Assembly: GCA_036897485.1 (NCBI GenBank)
Contig: JAYMTF010000387.1
Coordinates: 1 to 37,618, forward strand
Length of the DNA stretch: 37,618 nucleotides
From: Pelargonium nanum
Taxonomy: Eukaryota > Streptophyta > Magnoliopsida > Geraniales > Geraniaceae
Reading direction: 5' to 3'
The notes below the pieces were generated by a model, which was not told the origin of the DNA, ran no database searches, and saw only the letters and a program-made list of their open reading frames with translations. Of this stretch, positions 22,263-33,900 are shown piece by piece. The stretch's first letter is position 1, and every line of letters begins with the position of its first letter. A program made the position numbers and the translations under genes.

Positions 22263-22550
22263 ATGGGTCAACCTCAGATTTAGATATACATGTTTTACTC
22301 TATGCAGTAGATTGTTTAAGTTTCACAGTCAATCTTTAGTCGGTAGACCTAGATGTGATATGGGTTGGCCTTAGATTTAAATATACATGTTTTTACTCTA
22401 TGTGGTAAACCGTTCTAGTTTCATAGTCGACCTACAGTTAGTAGACCAAGATGAAATGTAGGTCAATCTCACTTTTATCATAGTGTGCTTGTATACTCTA
22501 CAAGGTCGATCATGAAAATGATTAGGTCGATCAACTGCATATAAAATATA
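22263..22550. repeat. Degenerate tandem repeat, ~97-bp period, about 3 copies
   Basis: Unit 1 begins near 22263 (ATGGGTCAACCTCAGATTTA), unit 2 near 22360 (ATGGGTTGGCCTTAGATTTA) and a more decayed unit 3 near 22456. Units 1 and 2 stay similar throughout, sharing TATACATGT, TTTACTCTATG and GTAGACC blocks. Spacing is about 97 and 96 bp. No open frame spans the units, so it is probably non-coding. Confidence 0.8.
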
Positions 22551-25500
22551 AACTTTTTTATGTTATATTTTTTCCACATTTAATACCTATACCTAAGGAC
22601 AATTTAGTATATTCATAATTATATCCTTACTTTCAAACAATTTTACCAAAACAGTCTAATTTTTCGGAATTCCTTTTTAACCTCCTCTCAAATGTTGGTT
22701 TATCAAAACAAAACATTTATTCTCTATAAATATTTTACTTTCTTCCAACTAGCTCTATAAACGTGCATAGTTGATGAACATTTTATAGATGATATTCATC
22801 TCACTTTTATAAACTTAGAAAGAGAGATTTTTAAGTGCAAGTAGAATCTAATAGGATTGAAAATGTTGTAAGCAAACAAACATATTTTTGGACAAGCATT
22901 TGACCTATTATTGATAATGAAATAGCGTGTAAGTGAATGGTATATTTTTATGCGCCGACTTTTATGCACATAGGAAGAATAATGGAACAAAACCTTCAAT
23001 TTGATTGGGATAGTTTCAAGGAACCAATGTACTAAGTTCCTTGTTAGTCCATTGATGGGTCACTTATATGGTATTGAATAGAGTAAAATAGACCACCAAG
23101 GCGTGGATCAACTGATAAGGGATTGTTTCAGTTTAACTTAAGATCTCAAGTTCAAGTCTCAGAAAATGCAATTGTGTTAAAACTTGGTAGGGAGAGTTTT
23201 GCCGCCCTTGCGGTCCTACCTAGCTTGAGTTTGCGAACAATATAGAGAATCATGGAGTTAGTATACGTGCAAGGACATCTACTTTCCCCATTTGTCTTCA
23301 TTTCAACTATTCGCTTTTGGATTTATGATAAAACATCCAATCCTTTTTTTAAAGAGGTTGGAAACCATCATCTCTTATTTAAATATAAATTATTAAGACG
23401 GAGACAACTTAAGATGCTAAGAGATAGAGATGATATTTAGAACCCGAACGCAAAAAAAATCGAAATCTGCATTTGACAATGAAGTCGGTGGTTCGAGAAA
23501 TTTTCGAACTAAGTTAGATCAGATCAAATTAGTTTGAAATTCGAAATTGTCACTTGTGCTAAGAGGTTAGAAGTTTAAGAATTGAGGGGTTAAGAATCTC
23601 AGTTCTTTGAAAGGATTGATGAAATATGATTATTCAAGTCATACAAGACAAAAAATGTTTGGACATAGCTTTAAATTGTTTGAAAATGCAAACTATATTG
23701 TAATTCATATATTTGTTAAGAGTCATACCATCTGATATAAAATTGTGAATTTGAAAACTTAATCCTCTCGAACAATTATATGCAACTATTAAGTTAAATT
23801 ATATCATATATAATAATGTTTCATTTTAAAACAATTCAAATTTAAACTGCAGAGCCTAACATAGAAAGAGAAATTGACGAGACGATATAAGTCATGAAAA
23901 TGTGTAATTATATTACAACAAGTGCCATTAGAATCACATGTTTGGTATTGATTTTGACCATTCATGTATAAATTAACTATAACAAAAGGTGTGCAATTAT
24001 TTTAAAACAAATTTTTATATAGAGCACATGCAATAAATGTCCAAGCATGAGATGATGATTTGATGGTGGGACTTATAAAAATTGACTACTTGCACTTGCA
24101 CTTGCACTTGGTCACATATACACAAGAAGAGTGGCTTTGAACAAGATTGTGTGATCTTTAATTCTAAAATAGCATTGCTATTAGCTTAGTGGAGCTTCAA
24201 GTTTATTTCATTTTAGCTACTAATTTTTCAATACTTTGTCCTAATCTTGAATTGCAAATTCTTGCATATATAAGATCTCTCTGCAAGATCCTACATCCCA
24301 TTAACATTATTTCTACTAATTAAAATGCAAATATCCTCCTACAAATATGTGCACTTAGGGCTTGTTCCGAACAAGCTTCGATCTAGTATTCTCTTTTTTG
24401 ACTGAGACTCGTTGCTCGCATCTCACTAGTTTGTACTCCCTCGACATTTGAATACCTTGTTCCAAAGAAGCACTTAATATTCTATAGTCATGGATTGTCA
24501 CATTGTGAAAGAAATGTGTGCAATGCATCATCTTCCAATTTTATTGTGATCTCATCAAACTCTCTGTAAAGAAAAGAACAAATAGCCAATAGAGAAAAAT
24601 GATGATTAGTATAATAAATGAAAGTGCCCCACACTAACCAGGCCTAGGCGTGATTACTTAGATTGTGTACCAAATGTACCCAATATATTATTCCTACATT
24701 TTTCTTTTGTTTTCTATGCCTATTTTGATAGTCAGTTTTGTACATCTATTAGATTTTGGGATTGATTTTAAAGTAAGCGTGACTCATATTTGTGACCCAT
24801 ATCTATGTATCCATCCATCACACCTAAATGATTGGATTCAATTGGATTGACCTTTCCTTTTCTCAAGATTCAATCACTCATCAAAGAGTTAGAGGTAATA
24901 TATACATATATGATATATCTATACCAACCCACTTTCACTTCCACTCGAGATCCAATCCAAACCGGAACCTAATCCAACTTGTTAAAGAAAATAACTGATT
25001 AATGAGTTGAACCACATATAAAAAGTATTTTATTTTTTCAGTAACTTGTCGTCCTACTCGAACAAGTTTCTTATATCTCATAACGCCTCTCCGCTCCAAT
25101 TCACCGTAACAAGATTTGAGGTTAATATCAATACTAGAAAAGTATGATACTTGAACCATTGGTTTGTTCCTTTAACTTTAAGAACCTTATTGGTTAATAA
25201 TATATGCTTGGATCATCTCACCTACTTTCTTTAGTGGACAAAAAGTATTGTCAAGACTTGCATGGAACTATGGAAGCTCACTTTCTATGGAGCGGATGGA
25301 ATGACCCAAGACCTCAACTAGCCGTTGTGCCGGTAAACTTAGCAAAGAAGAAGAAGAAGAAGCTGAGGACAAACAGAGACGTTTCAAACAAAAGAGGCAA
25401 ATGGTTGAAACAAAACGACATCATTGGAGCAAGCGAGATACCAAACGAGAATGTATAAACTTACGGTGCACCATGGCCCAAATAGTTAAATTAACTTGGC

Positions 25501-25753
25501 ATAATCAGTACCTCATTACACCTGTTAGGCTGTTACAAATAGGTTTCCACCAATAAGAACAAATTGATATAATTTGTGTGGATCATTCTTTCACCCTATA
25601 AATGAACAATGCTTCGCATTGTTCTGCGACAATTCGAATAATAATTGACAATATTGAAAAAGAATGGGAATTGGTACCTGGCGAAATCCAAGTACAATTT
25701 ACATCAAGAATTGGAGAGCACAAACGACTTATTTTCCTGAATTTTTATCTATT
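22551..25753. other. Gene-poor intergenic DNA upstream of LON 3' end
   Basis: No gene is supported. Contents: the SINE-like element near 23104-23240, a short CACTTG hexamer repeat near 24087-24110, an AAG run at about 25347-25362, and the probable LON 3' UTR at the right edge (about 25560-25753). The frame at 25204-25458 ends in a lysine run made by the AAG repeat and is not convincing. Confidence 0.4.
23104..23240 (+). mobile_element. tRNA-related SINE-like element (candidate)
   Basis: TGGATCAACTGATAAGG at 23104-23120 resembles a Pol III box A, and AGTTCAAGTCT at 23149-23159 resembles box B (GGTTCGANTCC), spaced about 30 bp apart as in a tRNA gene. A non-tRNA body follows (AAACTTGGTAGGGAGAGTTT, then GCCGCCCTTGCGG). 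This is the organisation of plant SINEs. I did not find a clear poly(A) tail or target duplication, so it is an old or incomplete copy at best. The 5' limit may lie a few bases earlier. Confidence 0.45.
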
Positions 25754-27947
25754 CTAATCGGTAAAAGCTAAACTAAATATCTGACTGTAGTTATCTACGA
25801 AGTGAACGTCAAGACCCTCTTTCACGTTAGCTGCAAGCTCATCATAATCCCTTCTGTTAGCCGAAGGGAATATGATGGTCTTCACTTCACTCCTCCTTGC
25901 TGCTATAGTTTTCTCTTTCACCTGATTTTACAGACACGAACGCACAGTCCAGTTTCAGAACATGCATTGCATCACGACTAATAAATAATTTTATATTTTC
26001 AGAAGACATATATATAAGGGAAGCGGGAACTGCTAGATATTTGAACATACTGCACAGAGATTCATGATACATACCCCACCGATTGGAAGAATCCTCCCTG
26101 TTAGGGTTACCTCCCCAGTCATCGCTAGATCTTTTTTTATGGGCTTTTTCATGGCAAGGGACAGCATTGAAGTGATCATAGTGCAACCAGCACTTGGTCC
26201 ATCCTTTGGGGTGGCTCCAGCAGGAACATGGAGATGAAGCTTGGAGTCAGCAAAGTAGGGATTATCAGGATCCTTCTCGAGTAATATTGCTCTGGCAACT
26301 GTGTGAGCAATATGAGCACTTTCTTTCATTACATCTCCTAGTTGCCCCGTAACATTAAGGGCTCCCTTTCCCTCTCCTTGCTCAACCTGCGTTGTTTCAA
26401 TATACAGAGTGGAACCACCCATTGCAGTCCATGCAAGACCCATCACCACTCCAACCGGCGTCCTTTCGTAGATGCGGTCAGCTTGGAAAACAGGTTTGCC
26501 AACAAAATCAGACAGGTTTGACTCATCAACCAACACTTTATCAACAGCCTTAGTTATTTCACTGTCCTCGATTTTTGCAGCTTCCACTATATCCTGTAAA
26601 GAAGAATGCACACATTAGGCATTACAATGAGGAAAAGAAAGTAGGCAGAGAAAGGTTTGGGGCCCGTTTATACATGAGAAACAATTTTTTTTATCAGTTA
26701 ACTCACAAGACAATAGATAGAAGTGAAAATAGCAAGCAGTAAATAAGGTATAAAGCTGGAACAAACATGAGAACCACAGCATTCTATACATGAACTACAC
26801 TCAGAACTGAGATACTATGCTCAATAGTCAATTACTAATATCCAGTTCAAGAAATTATTGGATTCTAAAAATACCTTTGAATTGGTCGGAAGATCTCCCT
26901 GCAGTGTCTCAGATTGTAAAGCAGAACCAGAAGTGCTGCCACCCTCCACATATTCGCAATCAATCAAATTTTTACTTGACTCCATACCAATTTCGGCTTT
27001 GGTTTCATAAAGTTCCTCAACTTCAACCGGAGTAATGTCAGCTTCATTTAATGCAGCTCCTTGTCGCACAAGCTGCAGAGCAATCTGCCAAAAAACATAA
27101 AAGAGAACTATTGGCATCAGTAAGCTCCACCTAATACAACCCGCTGATGCCGTATCGATTCGATCTAAAGCTGTATTCATTCGACAAACCTTACGGTAGA
27201 TCTTTTCTATGTGTTTTTGAAGATTTCGAACCCCAGACTCCCGACAGTAACTTTCCACCAAAGCAAGAAGAGCTGCATCAGTCACTTCAACCTGAAAAGT
27301 AAAGTTGATTATATTATCAGTAGGTAAATGATTGTCAGCGCAAAAATATGCAATACATTCATACATATTAATCAATCAGCTACATATAGTCTAGGTGCTA
27401 GGTCAGCAACAAAAGCTTAACAACAAACACGGTACAAGTCCATGTGTTGTTGGATCTGGAAATTAAGAACGATAACTCATTCGCCCAAATGAATTATCTA
27501 CTAAATGATGCAGCTATAGTATTGGTTTATTTAGGAAAAATAACATATGGTAAACAAAATACAGTTAATTCCATAATCTCAGTTCACTCTTTGACTGTAT
27601 CCTATACATATTGACTCAAATTTTCAAATATAGAAGACATTTTGCACATAAATGTGCGTATAATACAATCATCTCTAACCAAGGTCTAGGATTCATATTC
27701 TTAATCACTACTTAATAAAATATTACTTGAGCTGCGGAGCAATCATGTCAGTATTTAAAACAAATGCTCAAATTATAGCAGTTTCCTTTTCATTATAACT
27801 TTGCTAGTGAATGCCTTTACATTCTATAATGCCACTTCCAAAAGAAGGGCAACTCTGTGAAGTATGAGGCAAAGTAGATATAAATCTGAAGGAGACTAAC
27901 TAAAGTTTTTATTGCTTTCTGGTAAGTCTGCACACATGCATACACTA

Positions 27948-27980
<33 letters not shown>

Positions 27981-30900
27981 ACCTGTTCAGGCTTGACTCC
28001 ACATGCTTCACGAGTTGCCTTCTCCAAATAATCTCTTGCAATATGCATTTTCTCATCGGTAATATATCCAGCTATGGCAATGACCTCCATTCTATCCAAG
28101 AGAGGATTTGGTATCATCTCCACAACATTTGCTGTGCAAACAAACAAAACCTGTGGAAAGATTGTTAGGTAAACTGTAATGCTAATGGAACATTCATTAA
28201 GATCTTATCAACTGCAAAGGTAGTTGCCCATAAGCAACATTCACAATAAGATAAATGACTTAGTAGAGTAAGTTATTCACACTTCAGGAAACTGCAGAGA
28301 TGGAAACACAAATGTATATTTCGCACCACATTAACTAACCTTTGTTAGATCGATCGGCACATCAAGATAGTGATCAAGAAAATTTGCATTTTGCTCAGGA
28401 TCAAGAAGCTCCAACAAAGCACTGGCTGGGTCACCAGCATGTCCCCTTCCCAACTGTCAAAGACCACATCCTTAAAAGTTCAAATCATTCAATTTTGATG
28501 AAAGCTGAAAGTACATAAAGACAAGGATTTTCCAGGATATATACATTATCCAAAATAAACCTAGTAATGAGTCAAAAAGCTATTCATTTTTTCCCAAAAT
28601 TAGAAAAGCTACTCATCTTTAGCAAACCAAAATCAGAACACAACACCACCCAATCCAAAACTTAACAAGACAGACTTACCTTGTCGATCTCATCAATCAA
28701 AACAAGAGGATTAGCTGTTCCCACATTTTTCAAGCACTGCACCATCTTCCCTGGCATAGCACCAACGTAGGTTCGACGATGACCCTGGACAGAAATGAGG
28801 AGATAAGATACATGTTATTTTTACCTATTGTTACATACAACTTTATTGTTTAACTTAACAGCATTGTTTTGATAGTTGTTTCCACATGAAATTTCTAGTT
28901 ACCTTGATCTCAGCAACATCAGCTAATCCACCCACGGAAAATCGATAAAACTTTCGATTCAAGGCACGAGCAATTGAACGGCCAATACTAGTTTTACCCA
29001 CTCCAGGCGGGCCTGAGAGACAGATGATTTTTCCTGTCAAGTATTGGCAAAATATCAAGAATTATCAAACCTTGTTACATTAACTTGAATATAAAGTACA
29101 GACTTTAAATCTCAAAATATTAGAATCAAAACTAACATAATAAACCAGCCATGTTGTAGAATATAACACAAGCAGCAGAAGAAAATAGACGACACAACAA
29201 CAATGAATGAGGCTAAAAAAGGATTCACCAAGTGTATGATTGGTGCACCAGATGAAGCAATTGAAAGGACGAAATAGTATTATCCTTTGTTTGTCATTGA
29301 TATCACATGACAACATAGGTCAATAACTGGATTGGATCAGGTTTGCAACGGATTCAATTGGTTCAGGCATAACTCATGAGGCTACTAAATCTTTGTATCT
29401 GTCTCAAGCCGAACACAGCCTTGACAAGCTGTGATCAAACATTGAGGGAAATGGTGAAGTGCAACCAAATACTTCAATCCAAATTAATAATTGGCGAGTG
29501 AATTTCCTGATCTGGGACACAATTTTTCACTTGCATTTGCACTATTGAACTTAAAATGATTAAAACATTTGAATTCAATTATTTGTTTCATGCACAATCA
29601 TAAAATTGATAGAAACAAAAGAACTTTACTGACCTTGTGAGGTTCCTCGGAGTTTCCCAACTGCTATGAACTCCAATATTCTTTCCTTCACATCAGTTAA
29701 TCCATAATGATCTTCATCAAGAATTTTTTGTGCTCGGATGACATCGAAGTTCTCATCACTATGCAATGAATTTAAAGAAACGTAATAATAAGGTAAGATG
29801 ATGTATAATTTGTTTCAAACATAGAAGTATCTTTTTACGATTATTTGGAAGTTTCCCTAGCTACAATAATAAAATTAAAAGATAATCAAAAACATAATTT
29901 TCACAATGCAATTCCATAAAAAGTTAATGTAGTTTCTGCTCAACTTAGCTTCAACCCAAAAGCCAAAGCTAATAAATGTAGTATATCAAGTAGTCATTAA
30001 CTTCACATTCATTAAATGTAGGATACTTTAACACTCCTTCTAAGGTGCAGGCTAGACAACACAAGGGCCCTGCACATAGACCAAGAACTAACAGGTAGGT
30101 AATACTAGTGATTCACTTAGGCCCACGACCAAACCAGCTCTTATAAGCTATAACATGGTATAGCTCACTCCAAACCAAAATCATAAGCTAATTGGCTAAG
30201 GGGCCAATTAGTGTATCAAGTAATTATTAATGTTGCATTCTTTCATTATGGGATACCTAAATAGTTTCTAATTTTCCATTTCATATATTCTTAACTGTGA
30301 AATTTATATTATTGAAGTGAATGAATTTGTGTTAACAAGTACAAAATATACCCTTTTATACAGGAGATTCAGACTACAAACAGAAAACAAACTAGACTAG
30401 AAAATTAAACTAAACTTTCCTAATTGTAATATATTTCCTAATTTCCTACTAACAACTTTTCTAATTGCATCTTCACTCCCCCTCAAACTGGAGCGCATGT
30501 AAATCATATCAATGCGAAAACTTTGATTTTCTCTCTTTTCTTCGCAAGACTTCTGGGAGCATGTACTGGTTGTTAGAGTTAATCTCAGTAATAGATGTTG
30601 ACTAGAGAACTTTGCTGGCCTAGCAATCTGTGACCTCATGACTCCAGGACTACGTTTTGGTAGTTTGGTCATATGGGGAGGTTCAGGGACTATTTCTCTA
30701 GTGTCCCCATGACTTCGGGACTATATTTTGGTGGTAGTATGATCAGACGAGAGGCTCAGGACTATTTCTAAAGTGTGCCCTCATGTCTCATGGAGGTCAA
30801 ATGAGACTCGTAAACTATTTCTATAGTGAGTCCTCAAGGAAAAAATGAATGTCCTTTTAAAAGAGGCGGCATGGACTTGTTAGCGTCACAAAGGTGAATG

Positions 30901-33900
30901 TCATCTTTAATTACTATAGTGAAATTAAAAGAAAAGAAATAGAAGTAAATAAGATTTATGAGATACTCCCCCTCACATGCAAACATACCATGAGTAGGGA
31001 GGACAAAAAAATAAACAGCCAAAATTTATGAAAAGAAATAAATTCAAGAACTTTAATGAATTATATCCAAAAGAAAAAAAAAGGTAATCAAAAGTTTCAA
31101 AAGACTCAAATCAGTGATCGAGAGGCTATGATAACATGTGAAATTAATATTATTGATGAGAATGAATGTGTTAACAAGTATAAGAAAAGAACCCTCTATC
31201 TAGGATATTTAAACTAAAAATAAAAACAAACTAGACTAAGAATTAGCTAAACTTTTCTAATTACAGTTTACATCCTAATTTCCTCCTAACAACATTCTTA
31301 ATTCTACTAGATTGCATCTTCACACTAACCAACTAAAAAATTTAGAGACACCAGTCCACAATTATATTCCATCTCACTTACCCTACAAACTTAATTGTGT
31401 ATCAATTGGACAGTGGTAAGACAAATTTTTGAGCAGTAAAACCAATCACAAGATTAACAGTAGGGTAATAAACGATTACTCGTCTAATCAAATCCGCACT
31501 CAACATATATCATAAAATATTATCTCTAAGCCTTGGCAATATCGTGAATCAGTAAGCATTACTCTATTGTCAGTCCAAAATCCAAAATTCCAAATGATTA
31601 AAGAATTGACCTGCAGGAACAACTATTGAAGACCAAGCAAAGAGAATAAAAACCTGTAAGTTCCCCAAGGCAGTGCAGTCAACCAATCCAAATAATTTCG
31701 AGTTACATTAAATTCACTAGAACTGGCCTCCAAGAGCTGCAGCTTTGTAAGCTCTTCTTCTATAACTTGCAAAACATGAGGTGGACAGTTCTCCCTGTTT
31801 GGTTCAAGCCTTTCCCTAAACTTTGCTGCAAAAAAAAAAATGAAAAAAAAAAAAACAGAACCTAGACAAAATTAACCGCTGTCTAAAATCTACGTACTGC
31901 TTTTACCAAGAGCTGAAGATCTGAGTAATCCACAAATTACAATAAGGCAATATATACATACAACATGCAGCACTTAGAACAAGCAAATAGCTTCTTTAAC
32001 TTATGCATTAAATAATTGGCATCAGAGCAGCATTATAAATAGTTCACATTATCCAATATTTGTCTAATTTCAAATTTCTAACTCATCTCATTATGATACA
32101 CAAGGGTCAGAACGCATACGATTGTCATCTGATCAGATCATTCCATTTCACAAGCATATCTACCGACTACCATACGAGCATAAAACCACCAATCATTGTC
32201 AGCTTCTGACAAAAGATTAAGTTTCAACAGAAAAGAAGAACTCACCAGAGAGTGCTGTTTTGTCATCCGTCTCCAAACCTAGTTCCTGCACAAAGGCAAT
32301 TGAAATAAATGTCACCAGTATCCTTCGAAAAGATAGTGATTTGAAACCCACCTCAAACTGATCAATTCAGTAGGTAACATCCTAACTAAGGTTTGCGAAC
32401 CAAAATAATTAACACGCACATAAAAGAAAAGGTAACAAAGGCTAATACCTTCTTGATTGCCTTAAGCTGCTCATTCAATAAGAAACGACGCTGCTCACCA
32501 CTTATCTTTTCTTCAATAGCTTTTGCAATCGATTCCTGAACAATTCCAGAATGGTAATTAGTGTATCAGAATTTTAGAAAAAAGTTGGGACAGAGTTGTG
32601 TGTACAAAAACAATGGATGATACCTGAATCTTGCTGATCTCCATTTCTTTCTTTACCAATTCCAGTGTAAGATTTAAACGTTTGTACACCTGAGAAAGCA
32701 AGATACTGCAGAATTACAAAAGCACTTTTGGATGCAACATTTTATAAAGCATTTCCCTTGTGCAGATCCATTACTTCAAAGGCTCACAACCAATACAAAA
32801 TACATGTATTTTTCATCGAACAAGATTTCCCAAATCAGTCAACAAACTCTAATCATGTTAAATGTTACTTACATCTAACTCTTCAAGAACTTGCTGGCAT
32901 TGCAGTTTGTTTGCACCTGATATGGCTTCTCCAAAATCAGCTAACCTTGGAAAATTGAAGTCACCAACATGCTGCAGATTTTCAAGAAAAATTAGACGAG
33001 TATTACAAGTTTAAAACCAAATTGGAGAAAAAAGCTTTTCAAGTCATTCTCGCGCACACACAACAAACTTTTTTTAGCATTTCCAACACTGGATGGAGAG
33101 GTAGAGAGGAAATGCTTTGAGGTAGCAAAGTTTACATGATAGCATAAACAATAATGAAAACTAAATTTCATTAACAAATCAGATAAAATATTAGTTTGGA
33201 GCTAATGGATGGCAACCCACACAGCATGTAACATAAAAAAAGGAGGGGAGGTGGAGAATGTAAATATCAACAAATATTTTAGCATTACATACAAAAGTTA
33301 ATGTGATAAAAAATAAGATGATTTTGTTTCAATATCTGATCAGATTTGAATAAATTGTTTCAACTAAACAGGATCATAAGGGCTAGATTGTCGCTATAGA
33401 AAATCTAACTGTAGAAGTGGCCTAATTATGTCATAAGATGGACTGTCTTCCTACACAGCTTGAATATGTAAACAGAAAATGATCGTTATCACTTAAATTT
33501 CATATTCTAGTAAAAGCTATGGTTTTCAACTTTTTATTCAATCTATTAAATACTGAACCACTGATGAATTTCCATAACTTCACAGTACATGATCTAAACA
33601 GTGTTTCAGTACATATTCACTTCTTCACCCTCCCTCTTCTGCTTCTTCCCACTCAATACAAAGGAGCTCTATGACTAAAGTGCCATAACGAAGTATGGTT
33701 GATAAATGGAATAAGCCAAAATTCAGCCAAATGGAGCAAATGGCACAAAAGGCTGATCAACAAATTCCTATGAATTATAAAGAATATGGTATTGTTAATG
33801 AATGTATTGGAAGAACCACAAACTTGATTATAGGTTTGAACATGATCTCTCCAAAGAGAACTAGTTTTTAGAACATCTCTTAGAGTTGATATAACTTCAA

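Noticed and set aside
25204..25458. 84-codon plus-strand frame with a lysine run
   Set aside because: The lysines come from an AAG microsatellite; no recognisable domain and it lies in gene-poor DNA.
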